Shown here: positions 17,701-25,518 of the stretch, piece after piece
Layout: each line of letters opens with the position of its first letter
Numbering within the stretch: position 1 is the stretch's first letter
DNA from: an uncultured Eubacteriales bacterium
Lineage (GTDB): Bacteria; Bacillota; Clostridia; Lachnospirales; Lachnospiraceae
NCBI GenBank assembly: GCA_900316715.1
Contig: ONEC01000005.1
Span: forward strand, 1-46,893
DNA length: 46,893 bases
Direction: 5' to 3'
The notes under the pieces: model-generated
Database searches by the model: none
Told to the model about the DNA's origin: nothing
Seen by the model: the letters and a program-made list of their open reading frames with translations, nothing else
Made by a program: the position numbers and the translations under genes

Positions 17701-18225
17701 TCGGAACCGGATTTTGTGATAAATGTTAATCTATCCTATACTCAGCTGGAAAAGCCTGATTTTGTGGATATGGTATTCAGGATATTGGATGATATGGAGT
17801 ATCCTCCGGATCATATATGCTTTGAAGTTACGGAAAGATGCAGACTGCTCGATATAGATCATTTGAAAAATGTTACGGCACGTCTGAAATCCAGAGGAAT
17901 TCTTGTTGCTCTGGATGATTTCGGAACAGGATTTTCGTCGGTCGGAATAGTCAAGGAACTTCCGTTCGATATCATCAAAATTGACAGAGGATTTATTCAG
18001 AAGATTGAGGAAAGTAAGACCGACAGAGAATTGATAAAATATTTCTCGGGACTTGCTTCACTTTACGGAGCCAAGGTCTGCGTAGAAGGAATAGAAACCG
18101 AAGGTATGAGAGATATACTTCAGAATTTCGGTGTCGGCAGTTTCCAGGGATATTATTATGCAAAACCTCTGATGCTTGATCAGTTTTTTGAATGGCGAGA
18201 CTCATTCTTTGATAAAAGAGGGTGA
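14755..18225 (+). CDS. Multidomain cyclic-di-GMP protein: three repeated sensor domains, GGDEF, PAS, degenerate GGDEF, EAL
   Basis: 1156 residues from the ATG at 14755, which follows GGGGTGG. The N-terminal 410 residues hold three tandem PAS-like copies of about 140 residues. Each begins with (I/L)YYV(D/N), has a G(G/N/E)xFF motif in the middle, and ends in ICVEN(R/I)D or similar. A diguanylate cyclase domain follows, with an intact GGDEF motif at residues 508-512. Then come another PAS domain (about 620-725) and a second GGDEF-like domain (about 735-880) in which the active motif has become LDGTKF. The C-terminal EAL domain has EALLRW at 934-939, EVTER, DDFGTGFSS, KIDRGFI and EGIET, so it should hydrolyse c-di-GMP. 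No membrane segment is seen, so sensing is cytoplasmic. The gene overlaps yqeG tail to tail by 46 bases. Confidence 0.92.
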   Translation: MAEQDRVFFKIAEALLVDYSSVYYVNAVTNEYFWYSVNPEFHSLSLEQGGDDFFKNIKRDCKLVIYEEDQHIFLEDIQKDKLLSDMKKGSMQKIEYRLIINGVPTWHSLRLIRGIEENSDYFILGVINIDEEHKRRELEKENKRQKEIYNQITSSLAGHYDNLYYVDVETSYYFEVASTDEYKKLNVPPEGNDFFAESRKNIRKYVHPEDQDKVITFFYKDDVFLNLKNKTSFSLEYRLVIDNNVKHVRYTVIISRDGKHLIVCLENIDKEVETELALKISEKKSVTYTQIAESLASNYDLIYYVDSASEHYTLFTTHKTYGGLEVREEGEGFFGTAVQNVDRIILPSDRGRLKIFLNKDNFISGLEHARQMIEDYRMYATGGNIQYTRLKVMWSSDHTHFIICVENRDEYVKREKEHIEQLTMANELARRDGLTGIRNITAYRETETELDKKIEERSDEQFGIVVFDINDLKVVNDTQGHKAGDELIKESCKLVCRTFSHSPVYRIGGDEFIVILKGSDYNDRISLFSAFKRQVEENLRIGEGPVVAAGMTDYRRLEDRKIADMFKRADESMYNNKSHLKDEKIRLELRDGKNDSGYKSVPEDRRTILDTLFKAFDVVAEGTYVYVCDMKYDFSRWCKNCVDTYGLPSEYMYGAGDIWEGCIHPEDREGYHKAIENIFAGDSSGHNMQYRVKNPNGEYDVCTCRGIVMRDLMGNPDYFAGTIRNHGSQGHIDTLTGLRNQYRFFEDLDGYIKRSTELNVLLLGISKFSEINEIYGYHFGNKVLQLFARKVLDTTGNTGHCYRLDGTKFAVISNSLSVDEIKEIYEQFRDFFRDSFEVEGKKIILNTNCGLVAVDHFDFDSQTVYGCLNYAYSESKSRHQGNLMEFQNDLNDYNRHRLEKLHDIRASIMHGYKGFYLMYQPVVDAKTEKLIGAEALLRWKNDTYGVVPPDQFIPLLESDPMFPELGEWIIKEAIIASKKIIESEPDFVINVNLSYTQLEKPDFVDMVFRILDDMEYPPDHICFEVTERCRLLDIDHLKNVTARLKSRGILVALDDFGTGFSSVGIVKELPFDIIKIDRGFIQKIEESKTDRELIKYFSGLASLYGAKVCVEGIETEGMRDILQNFGVGSFQGYYYAKPLMLDQFFEWRDSFFDKRG

Positions 18226-18713
18226 CGTCTGAGATATAGTTTTATAAGAGGAGATTCAAGTCGTCTTTTGAGGATGATCTGAATCTCCTCATGTTTATCT
18301 ATAGGCTTTACCAGGATTGAATGAATCTTCGCGTTATTGGCTCCCCATATATCCGTAAAGAGCTGATCACCGACGAACAGAGTGTTTGAGGTATCTGTTC
18401 CCATTCTGCTCATTCCTTCAAGGTATCCCTTGGCAAGAGGCTTAGCAGCCTTATATACATATTCGATACCGAGACTGTCTGCAAAACTCTTTACACGTTC
18501 TTCGTCATTGTTTGAAATAACACAGATTTTCAGGCCGACCTTTTTCATTCTTCTGATAAGGCTTACGGCTCTTTCATCAGAAGGAAAATCATGAGGTACG
18601 AGAGTGTTGTCTATATCAAAGAGAACAGCTCTGTATCCGAGATTATAATACTTCTTGAAATTGATACTATAGGTTGAATCGTAATATTCATCCGGAAAAA
18701 GAAATTTACCCAT
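18180..18713 (-). CDS. yqeG: YqeG-family HAD-IIIA phosphatase
   Basis: A 177-residue HAD phosphatase of the YqeG type. Motif I is DIDNTL (about residues 34-39), motif II is the Ser of VISNN, and motif III/IV appears as VGDQLFTDIWGAN. YqeG proteins resemble phosphatidylglycerophosphate phosphatases; in Firmicutes the substrate is not settled. It lies 19 bases downstream of uvrC and is probably co-transcribed with it. An AAAGGA ribosome site precedes the ATG. The last 46 bases overlap the end of the convergent GGDEF/EAL gene, and a long hairpin (18248-18290) lies within its coding sequence. Confidence 0.9.
   Translation of the reverse strand: MGKFLFPDEYYDSTYSINFKKYYNLGYRAVLFDIDNTLVPHDFPSDERAVSLIRRMKKVGLKICVISNNDEERVKSFADSLGIEYVYKAAKPLAKGYLEGMSRMGTDTSNTLFVGDQLFTDIWGANNAKIHSILVKPIDKHEEIQIILKRRLESPLIKLYLRRHPLLSKNESRHSKN
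18248..18290. other. Long hairpin inside yqeG, just beyond the GGDEF/EAL stop
   Basis: A perfect 11-bp inverted repeat, GAGGAGATTCA (18248-18258) with TGAATCTCCTC (18280-18290). Further imperfect pairs fall inside the 21-base interval. There is no good T-run on either side, so it is not a classical terminator. It could protect or process the 3' end of the GGDEF/EAL mRNA. Confidence 0.5.
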
Positions 18714-18732
18714 TTATATATTCCTTTAAAAG

Positions 18733-20559
18733 TTATTTATTAAAAAATTCATATACTTTTTCTGCAGCCGCAGAGTTCATGCCGTCAACTTCGGCCAACT
18801 CTTCTACGGATGCGTTTTTTATTGCTTCGATATTCTTGAAGTAGAGGAGAAGAGCCTTCCGCCTCTTCGGACCTATACCGTCGATATCATCCAATATGGA
18901 ATGAATCTGTTCTTTGGATCTGAGTAATTTATGATATGATATTGCAAATCTGTGTGTTTCATCCTGAAGTGCGGTTATCATATTTATGGCTTCGCTTCCT
19001 TTTGGAAATTCCAGCTCCACATTTTTATAGTACAGACCTCTGGTCCGGTGGTTATCGTCCTTGACCATTCCACATACAGGAATATCGATTCCGAGACTGT
19101 CCAGAACCATTTCCGCTACATTTACCTGACCCTTACCACCATCCATCATAAGAACGTCCGGAAGGACTGAAAGCTTTTCGTCGGTAAAACGACGGGAGAG
19201 AACTTCCTTCATGGCTGCGTAGTCGTCTGCACCTTCGAGGGTTTTAAGCTTGAACTTTCTGTAGGAGTTCTTCTTTGGTTCTCCGTTTTCAAAAACTACC
19301 ATGGATGCAACCTGATTATATCCGGAAATATGAGATATATCAAAAGCTTCCATACGTGATACCTTATCAACGCCTATAAGATCTGCGATATCCTTGCAAG
19401 CTCCGATGGTACGTTTTTCGTGACGCTTTATACGCTCAATATCCTGAGAGAGTACAAGTAGGGCATTATCCTGTGCCAGCTTCATAAGAGCCTTCATTTC
19501 GCCCTTCTGAGGTACATGGATATATACACGCTGACCCTTCTTGTCCTCAAGAAATTCCTCTATAAGCTTTTCCTCACAGAGAGGAGATACAGTTATTATC
19601 TCCTTAGGTACAAATGGTGTTGAATTATAATACTGCTTTACAAATTCAGTGATTATTTCAGAATCGCTGTCAGATTCATCTATTGACATATGATGATTAT
19701 CGCGTCCCAGAAGATTACCGTCTCGTACAAAGAAGATGGATATTACTGCGTCGGTGCTGTTTTTGGCAATTGCAATAATGTCCTTGTCATTGCCGGTGGA
19801 ATTGCTTACCTTCTGACGTTCCATAACGGTATTTATGCTGTCGATGAGATTTCTTTTTTCGGCAGCTTTCTCAAATTCCAACTTTGAAGCATGGTCCTGC
19901 ATTTCCAGCTTCAGGTTATCTATTATATCTTTATAATTTCCATTCAGGAAATGCATGGCTGATTCAATCTGCTTTCCATATTCTTCAGGAGTGATAAGCC
20001 CTGCGCATGGAGCAGAACACTGACCGATCTGGTAATACAGACAAGGACGCTCAGTGAGATCAGATTTGTTAAGATCTTTATTACAGTTCCTGATCTTAAA
20101 GAGCTTTTTGATTAGAGCAACTGTATCATGAACGGCTCCTCTGTCGGTGTAAGGTCCGAAATACTTGGACTTATCACGTGCCATTCTGTGGCTGTATACG
20201 ACTCTTGGAAAGCGTTCGCCGACGGTCACTTTGATATATGGATATCCCTTATCATCTGTCATGAGAGTGTTGAATCTTGGACGATGTTCCTTGATGAGGT
20301 TGCACTCGAGCACAAGAGCTTCCATCTCAGAAGACGTAACGATATATTCGAAGTAGGATATAAGGCTTACCATTTTAGCAATCTTAAGAGAACCGTTATG
20401 ACCGTGACCTTTTCGGAAATATTGCCTTACACGGTTATGAAGATCCACAGCCTTTCCGACGTAGAGGATTTCCTCGGTTGAGCTGTGCATAATATAAACA
20501 CCGGGACTGTGAGGCAGTTTACCCAGTTCTTCTTCAAAATTGAAAATGCTATCGCTCAC
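18733..20559 (-). CDS. uvrC: Excinuclease ABC subunit C
   Basis: A 608-residue UvrC, the nuclease of UvrABC nucleotide-excision repair. The N-terminal GIY-YIG domain starts at PGVYIM (about residue 18) with LYVGKA for the second half. The UVR motif (LEFEKAAEKRNLI) that binds UvrB is near residue 210. The RNase H-like C-terminal nuclease shows EAFDISHISG and LMMDGGKGQ, and helix-hairpin-helix motifs end the protein (DDIDGIGPKRRKALL and ELAEVDGMN). Translation starts at GTG with GGAG 7 bases upstream. The size is normal for the family. It is the first gene of a two-gene minus-strand operon with yqeG. Confidence 0.97.
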   Translation of the reverse strand: MSDSIFNFEEELGKLPHSPGVYIMHSSTEEILYVGKAVDLHNRVRQYFRKGHGHNGSLKIAKMVSLISYFEYIVTSSEMEALVLECNLIKEHRPRFNTLMTDDKGYPYIKVTVGERFPRVVYSHRMARDKSKYFGPYTDRGAVHDTVALIKKLFKIRNCNKDLNKSDLTERPCLYYQIGQCSAPCAGLITPEEYGKQIESAMHFLNGNYKDIIDNLKLEMQDHASKLEFEKAAEKRNLIDSINTVMERQKVSNSTGNDKDIIAIAKNSTDAVISIFFVRDGNLLGRDNHHMSIDESDSDSEIITEFVKQYYNSTPFVPKEIITVSPLCEEKLIEEFLEDKKGQRVYIHVPQKGEMKALMKLAQDNALLVLSQDIERIKRHEKRTIGACKDIADLIGVDKVSRMEAFDISHISGYNQVASMVVFENGEPKKNSYRKFKLKTLEGADDYAAMKEVLSRRFTDEKLSVLPDVLMMDGGKGQVNVAEMVLDSLGIDIPVCGMVKDDNHRTRGLYYKNVELEFPKGSEAINMITALQDETHRFAISYHKLLRSKEQIHSILDDIDGIGPKRRKALLLYFKNIEAIKNASVEELAEVDGMNSAAAEKVYEFFNK

Positions 20560-20623
20560 GACAAATCTCCTTGAATCTCATCAGCCCGGCTGCGGGACTT
20601 TCATGTATATCTGACCGAGCATT

Positions 20624-20652
20624 ATTTTATCATATCTTATTTAATTAGTGAA
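20624..20652 (-). promoter_or_regulatory. Promoter for uvrC-yqeG
   Basis: On the minus strand, TTCACT (plus 20647-20652), a 17-base spacer and TAAAAT (plus 20624-20629). The -10 is also preceded by TG in the extended position. It is about 65 bases before the uvrC GTG. Confidence 0.6.
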
Positions 20653-20680
20653 ATAATATAGTGAGAAATGGTCTGATATA

Positions 20681-20689
20681 TGGTATTAT
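20681..20689 (+). promoter_or_regulatory. Extended -10 promoter for hprK
   Basis: TGGTATTAT is an extended -10 element, with a weak GTGAGA at 17 bases upstream. Its position 60 bases before 20749 argues that hprK starts at 20749 and not at the earlier in-frame ATG at 20680, which would fall before the transcription start. Confidence 0.5.
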
Positions 20690-20748
20690 ATCTTAGTGCC
20701 CCAAGAAAGGTACAGCAGTCTGATATACTTCATGACGAGGAGGTAGTG

Positions 20749-21678
20749 ATGGAGGCAGAATATAGTGTTACACTAACACAGTTTATAAATAAGATGAACC
20801 TTAAGAATCATACACCGGAGATTAACACGGATAAGATTCTTATTACCGATCCTGATATTAACAGACCGGCTCTTCAGCTTGCCGGATTCTTTGAACATTT
20901 CGATTCTTCCAGAGTACAGATATGCGGAAATGTTGAGCATGCCTATCTTGCTGATATGCATTCCAAGGAAGAGAATATAAAGATCTTTGATCAGCTGTTC
21001 TCATTCCCGATTCCATGTCTTGTATTCTGTAGAGATATTATTCCTTATGATTTTATAATTGAAGAAGGAAAGAAGCACGGTATTCCTATTCTTACAAGTG
21101 CGGCTACAACATCGTCTTTCGTACATGAGTCAGTTAGATGGCTTCATGAGGAGCTGGCTCCCAGAATCTCTATTCATGCTGTTCTTGTCGATGTTTTCGG
21201 TGAAGGTGTTCTTATCATGGGAGACAGCGGTATCGGTAAGTCAGAGGCTGCCCTTGAGCTTATAAAGCGTGGACACAGACTGGTTGCTGATGACGTTGTT
21301 GAGATTAAGCAAATAAGTGATGATACACTTATAGGTCAGTCGCCGGAGATGATCAGGAACTTCATCGAGCTGAGAGGTATCGGAATCATCGATGTTAAGA
21401 CTATGTTCGGTGTTGAGTGCGTTAAGCTCTCACAGCAGATAGATTTGGTTATAAAGCTTGAAGAGTGGAATAAAGATGCAAAGTATGACCGTATGGGACT
21501 TACGGATCAGTATACAGAGTTCCTTGGAACAAAGGTTGTATCACATGCAATACCTATAAGGCCTGGTCGTAACCTGGCTATCATAGTTGAGTCTGCGGCT
21601 GTCAATCATAGACAGAAGAAGATGGGATATAACGCAGCTCAGGCGTTTTATAAAAGGATTACAGAGAATCTAAAATAA
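20749..21678 (+). CDS. hprK: HPr kinase/phosphorylase
   Basis: A bifunctional enzyme that phosphorylates and dephosphorylates Ser46 of HPr and Crh, the central switch of carbon catabolite repression in Firmicutes. The ATG at 20749 (310 residues in all) follows GAGGAGG and gives the family-typical N-terminus (EYSVTLTQFINKMNLKN). The P-loop GDSGIGKS is at about residues 158-165. The HprK signature lies in ELRGIGIIDVKTMFGV, and the C-terminal R-P-GRNLAIIVE segment is intact. It heads the hprK-glucokinase-murB-rapZ-whiA-Crh-like cluster. Its likely target is encoded 3.8 kb downstream. Confidence 0.96.
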   Translation: MEAEYSVTLTQFINKMNLKNHTPEINTDKILITDPDINRPALQLAGFFEHFDSSRVQICGNVEHAYLADMHSKEENIKIFDQLFSFPIPCLVFCRDIIPYDFIIEEGKKHGIPILTSAATTSSFVHESVRWLHEELAPRISIHAVLVDVFGEGVLIMGDSGIGKSEAALELIKRGHRLVADDVVEIKQISDDTLIGQSPEMIRNFIELRGIGIIDVKTMFGVECVKLSQQIDLVIKLEEWNKDAKYDRMGLTDQYTEFLGTKVVSHAIPIRPGRNLAIIVESAAVNHRQKKMGYNAAQAFYKRITENLK

Positions 21679-21714
21679 GTTACTAAAATATATAACATAC
21701 ACGGAGGGTTTATT

Positions 21715-22653
21715 ATGTCTAAGTTTGTATTCGGAGTAGATATCGGAGGTACAACAGTTAAGATCGGTCTTTTCTCTATCGAGGGAGAACTGCTTGATAA
21801 GTGGGAGATCACAACAAGAACTGATGAGGGTGGTGCCTATATTCTTTCTGATATTGCTGAATCAGTTAAAGCTAAAATGCAGGAAAAAGATATAACATCA
21901 GATGATGTTAAGGGTGTAGGAATGGGAGTTCCGGGACCGGTAAAGGAAGACGGTACAGTTATCAAGTGTGTAAATCTAGGCTGGGGAATCTTCAATGCAG
22001 CAGAGGAACTCAGTAAGCTTCTTGGACTTCCTGTAAAAGCCGGTAACGATGCAAACATGGCAGCTCTCGGTGAAATGTGGCAGGGAGGCGGAAAAGGCCA
22101 TAAGAATGTTGTATGCGTAACACTTGGTACAGGTGTTGGCGGCGGAATCATTCTTGGCGGTAAGATGCTTGCAGGTGTTAATGGCGCCGGCGGAGAGATC
22201 GGTCATATTACAATTGATCCTGAAGAAACAGATGCCTGCAACTGCGGCAAGAAGGGATGCCTGGAGCAGTATGCATCCGCAACAGGTATTGTAAGAATGG
22301 CTAATAAGCTCCTTAATGCTTCTGATAAGCCTTCAAAGCTCAGAGAGGTTCAGTATATATCTGCAAAGGAAATCTTCGATGCAGCTAAGACAGGAGATGA
22401 GCTGTCACTTTCACTTGTTGAAGAACTTGGAAAGAAGCTTGGCTTTGCCCTTGCATCCATTGCCTGCGTAGTTGATCCTGAGATCTTCGTTATAGGTGGT
22501 GGAGTATCCCGTGCAGGTGCAATTCTTATAGATACAACAAAGAAGTATTTCCAGCAATATGCATTTCATGCATGCAAGAATACAGAGTTTGAACTTGCAA
22601 AACTTGGCAATGATGCAGGAATGTACGGTGGAGCATGTTCAGTGCTTGAATAG
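21715..22653 (+). CDS. glcK: ROK-family glucokinase
   Basis: A 312-residue ROK-family sugar kinase, most likely glucokinase. The N-terminal phosphate-binding loop is DIGGTTVK (residues 9-16). The ROK sugar-binding region appears as GVGGGIILGGKMLAGVNGAGG followed by EIGHI. The zinc-binding cysteine cluster is CNCGKKGCLEQ. It starts 36 bases after hprK with a GGAGGG ribosome site and is likely in the same transcript. Glucose-6-phosphate made here would feed glycolysis, whose intermediates control HprK. Fructose or N-acetylglucosamine specificity cannot be excluded. Confidence 0.92.
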   Translation: MSKFVFGVDIGGTTVKIGLFSIEGELLDKWEITTRTDEGGAYILSDIAESVKAKMQEKDITSDDVKGVGMGVPGPVKEDGTVIKCVNLGWGIFNAAEELSKLLGLPVKAGNDANMAALGEMWQGGGKGHKNVVCVTLGTGVGGGIILGGKMLAGVNGAGGEIGHITIDPEETDACNCGKKGCLEQYASATGIVRMANKLLNASDKPSKLREVQYISAKEIFDAAKTGDELSLSLVEELGKKLGFALASIACVVDPEIFVIGGGVSRAGAILIDTTKKYFQQYAFHACKNTEFELAKLGNDAGMYGGACSVLE

Positions 22654-22717
22654 CTTAATATGTCAAAATTAACATAAAAAAACTGGAAAACCGTATTATT
22701 TCAGCTTTTTTACCATA

Positions 22718-22746
22718 TTGAAAAAAGATATTTTATAGTTTAGTAT
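22718..22746 (+). promoter_or_regulatory. Promoter for murB-rapZ-whiA-Crh-like
   Basis: TTGAAA (22718-22723), 17 bases, TAGTAT (22741-22746). The predicted start near 22752 coincides with the first base of the hairpin at 22751-22772, so the mRNA would begin with that stem-loop. Confidence 0.55.
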
Positions 22747-22750
22747 TATA

Positions 22751-22776
22751 CGAGCAGGCGTGTGCCTGCTCGATTT
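22751..22776 (+). terminator. GC-rich hairpin between glucokinase and murB
   Basis: A perfect 8-bp stem, CGAGCAGG (22751-22758) with CCTGCTCG (22765-22772), has a 6-base loop and is followed by ATTTTATG. It may end glucokinase transcription, but the T-run is short. It may instead be the 5' cap-like hairpin of the murB transcript, since a promoter lies directly upstream. Confidence 0.55.
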
Positions 22777-22796
22777 TATGGTTATGGTGGATAACG

Positions 22797-23660
22797 ATGA
22801 TCGTACTGGATAACGAACCGATGATGAAACACACCACCTTCAGAACAGGTGGACCTGCTAAAAGGTTTATAAAAATTGAATCGGTTGAAGATATATTAAA
22901 AATTTCAAATGACAGTGAATATTCGGATGATTTCCTTATTATAGGCAACGGAAGCAACCTTCTTGTTTCAGATAAGGGAATAGATACAACAGTTATTCAG
23001 ATATATGATATGTTTAATTCCATCAGTCTGATCGATGATGTAACTATTCATGCTGATGCAGGAGCCCTGCTTTCAAAAGTAGCAGTTTTCGCAAGAGATA
23101 ACAGTCTTACCGGATTTGAGTTTGCTTCAGGTATTCCGGGTACAGCAGGTGGGGCTGTGTTTATGAATGCAGGTGCATACGGCGGTGAGATGAAGGACTG
23201 CGTAGTTAAGGTATATGCAGTTACAGATGGCAAAGAGGTAGTCTTTACCAATGAAGAGATGAAGTTCGGTTATCGCGAAAGCATAGCTATGCAGAAGAAT
23301 ATGATCATCACTGGAGTAGATATCAGACTTCAGAAGGGTGATAAGGATTCTATTACTGCTATGATGAATGACCTTAACGGCAGAAGACGTGAGAAGCAGC
23401 CGCTGGAGTATCCAAGTGCAGGTTCAACATTTAAAAGACCTGAAGGATATTTTGCAGGAAAGCTTATCATGGACAGCGGTCTGGCCGGATATTCAGTCGG
23501 TGATGCTGAGGTTAGCGAGAAGCATTGCGGATTTGTAATCAATAAAGGTCATGCCACATCTGATGAGATATATAAACTCATTTGTAATGTGCAGGATATA
23601 GTTAAAGAAAAAACTGGAATTATGTTAGAGACTGAAGTAAGACTTATCGGTGAGTTTTGA
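22797..23660 (+). CDS. murB: UDP-N-acetylenolpyruvoylglucosamine reductase
   Basis: A 287-residue FAD-dependent reductase making UDP-N-acetylmuramate for peptidoglycan. Family marks are TTFRTGGPAKR near the N-terminus, IIGNGSNLLVSDKG, the FAD-binding GIPGTAGGAVFMNAGAYGGE, GYRES, and the substrate-binding EYPSAGSTFKRP with GYFAGKLI and a C-terminal Glu-containing segment. The short C-terminal part is that of a type II MurB. The ATG at 22797 is preceded by GGTGG. Its place beside rapZ and whiA is common in Clostridia. Confidence 0.96.
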   Translation: MIVLDNEPMMKHTTFRTGGPAKRFIKIESVEDILKISNDSEYSDDFLIIGNGSNLLVSDKGIDTTVIQIYDMFNSISLIDDVTIHADAGALLSKVAVFARDNSLTGFEFASGIPGTAGGAVFMNAGAYGGEMKDCVVKVYAVTDGKEVVFTNEEMKFGYRESIAMQKNMIITGVDIRLQKGDKDSITAMMNDLNGRRREKQPLEYPSAGSTFKRPEGYFAGKLIMDSGLAGYSVGDAEVSEKHCGFVINKGHATSDEIYKLICNVQDIVKEKTGIMLETEVRLIGEF

Positions 23661-23696
23661 TTCAGGTGTTAGTTGTTCATTTCTGAGGGGAAGAAT

Positions 23697-24578
23697 ATGC
23701 GTTTTATAATTGTAACAGGCATGAGCGGAGCAGGAAAATCTACAGTCCTTAAAGCACTTGAGGACATGGACTATTTTTGCGTTGATAATCTGCCTGTTAT
23801 TCTTATAGAGAAATTTGCAGAGGTTTCCCGAGATAGTAATTTCAATCAGGATAAGATTGCTATCGGTATCGATATCAGAAATGGTGAAGCTCTCGGTGAA
23901 CTTTCATCTGCTCTTGACAGACTCAGAGATGATAAGTTTAATTATGAGATTCTGTATCTTGATGCAACTGACAAGGTTCTTGTTAAAAGATACAAGGAAA
24001 CAAGAAGAGAACATCCGCTGGGACGTGGCGGCAGAATAGAGAACGGAATTAAAGAAGAGAGAAAGAGGATAGAATTCCTGAAGCAGATGGCAGATTATAC
24101 CATCGACACAAGTAATCTTCTTACAAGAGAACTTAAGGCTGAAGTAAGACGTATCGTGAAGAAGGGTAAGGATTATACCAACATGATCGTTACCATCATG
24201 AGCTTTGGTTATAAGTTTGGTATTCCTCAGGATGCTGACTTTGTATTTGATGTGAGATTCATGCCAAATCCATACTACGTTTCAGAGCTTAAATCAAAGA
24301 CAGGAAATGATCAGGAAGTAAGAGACTATGTTATGAATTCTGATGCTTCAAAGGAGTTTATGGAGAAGCTTTCAGAAATGTGCAAGTTCCTTGTTCCTAA
24401 CTTTATAGATAACGAAGACAGACATCAGATAATTATAGCTGTCGGTTGTACAGGTGGCCGCCACAGATCAGTTACAGTTGCAAATGAGCTGGGTGAAATG
24501 CTGACCGACCTTCCGTATTCTACGAGAGTCTTCCATAGAGATATTGCTAATGACAGTTATGTTAAGGGTGAGGTTTAA
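23697..24578 (+). CDS. rapZ: RNase adapter/nucleotide-binding protein RapZ (YvcJ)
   Basis: A 293-residue P-loop protein of the RapZ/YvcJ family. Walker A GMSGAGKS is at residues 8-15. The C-terminal domain ends in the family hallmark VGCTGGRHRSV followed by VFHRDI. In E. coli RapZ controls GlmS synthesis through small RNAs; in Bacillus YvcJ hydrolyses GTP and affects competence. The role here is uncertain. The ATG at 23697 follows GAGGGG and is preferred over an in-frame TTG 24 bases upstream. whiA begins on the base right after its stop codon. The yvcK gene that normally separates rapZ from whiA is missing. Confidence 0.95.
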   Translation: MRFIIVTGMSGAGKSTVLKALEDMDYFCVDNLPVILIEKFAEVSRDSNFNQDKIAIGIDIRNGEALGELSSALDRLRDDKFNYEILYLDATDKVLVKRYKETRREHPLGRGGRIENGIKEERKRIEFLKQMADYTIDTSNLLTRELKAEVRRIVKKGKDYTNMIVTIMSFGYKFGIPQDADFVFDVRFMPNPYYVSELKSKTGNDQEVRDYVMNSDASKEFMEKLSEMCKFLVPNFIDNEDRHQIIIAVGCTGGRHRSVTVANELGEMLTDLPYSTRVFHRDIANDSYVKGEV

Positions 24579-25496
24579 ATGTCCTTTTCCGCAGATGTTA
24601 AAAATGAACTTATACTGAGATCCGATAGTGCCGTGCATTGTCGAATTGCAGAGTTAGCTGGCACGCTTTCGGTTAACGGACGTTTTGTAGATAAAGAAGA
24701 TGGAACAAAATATTTATCTATAAGATCCGATATACCGGCGCTAGCAGATAAGCTTTCAAGACTTCTATATAATGTGATGGAGAGAAGATTTAACTTTGAT
24801 CCTTCATATGTAGAGTCTAAGCACGGATACAGGATAATAATAGAAGATGAAATGATTCTGCAGGAGCTCATAGAGAAGCTCAAGCTGTATAACGCAGATG
24901 TATATGTTGAATCAGGAGAACTTGTTACAGAGAGGACCTGCTGCAAGAAGGCTTATTTAAGAGGTGCATTTCTTGCAGGAGGATCAGTATCCAGTCCGGA
25001 GAAAGCATATCAGCTGGAGATTGCATGTACAACTGAGAATAACGCAGAACGTCTTACAGAGATACTTTCATCTCTTCATCTGGAATCGAAGAGTATAAAG
25101 CGTAAGAACAGATTCATCGTATATATTAAGGACGGAGATACCATTTCAGATTTTCTGGGAATGACAGGCGGTATGAATTCCCTTATGGAATTTGAGAACA
25201 TAAGAGTTCTTAAAGAAATGAGAAACTCCATAAATCGTACAGTTAACTGTGATACCGCCAATATAAATAAGGTTGTTAATGCTGCGTCAAAGCAGATTGA
25301 CGATATAAAGCTTATTGAGGAAAGAAGAGGACTTGATAGTCTTCCGGAGCAGCTGAAAACAGTTGCCGAGATGAGACTGCTTAACCCGCATCTTTCACTC
25401 GCGGAGCTTGGTGAAAGACTGAGTCCCCCTCTTGGTAAGTCCGGTGTTAATCACCGTCTTGCTAAGATCAGCAAGATTGCAGACTCAATGAGATAA
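24579..25496 (+). CDS. whiA: WhiA-family DNA-binding regulator
   Basis: A 305-residue protein with the WhiA layout: an N-terminal region beginning SFSADVKNEL, a LAGLIDADG-like endonuclease-fold domain (CCKKAYLRGAFLAGGSVSSPEKAYQLE, about residues 114-140), and a C-terminal helix-turn-helix (LSLAELGERLSPPLGKSGVNHRLAKI). WhiA is a sporulation regulator in Streptomyces and is linked to cell division and chromosome segregation in Bacillus. Its ATG directly follows the rapZ stop, which implies translational coupling. Confidence 0.95.
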   Translation: MSFSADVKNELILRSDSAVHCRIAELAGTLSVNGRFVDKEDGTKYLSIRSDIPALADKLSRLLYNVMERRFNFDPSYVESKHGYRIIIEDEMILQELIEKLKLYNADVYVESGELVTERTCCKKAYLRGAFLAGGSVSSPEKAYQLEIACTTENNAERLTEILSSLHLESKSIKRKNRFIVYIKDGDTISDFLGMTGGMNSLMEFENIRVLKEMRNSINRTVNCDTANINKVVNAASKQIDDIKLIEERRGLDSLPEQLKTVAEMRLLNPHLSLAELGERLSPPLGKSGVNHRLAKISKIADSMR

Positions 25497-25518
25497 TCTA
25501 TTTATAAGGAGATTTGTT

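Noticed and set aside
20680..20748. Longer HprK starting at the ATG at 20680
   Set aside because: That ATG overlaps the extended -10 promoter element. The ATG at 20749 has GAGGAGG and gives the family-typical N-terminus.
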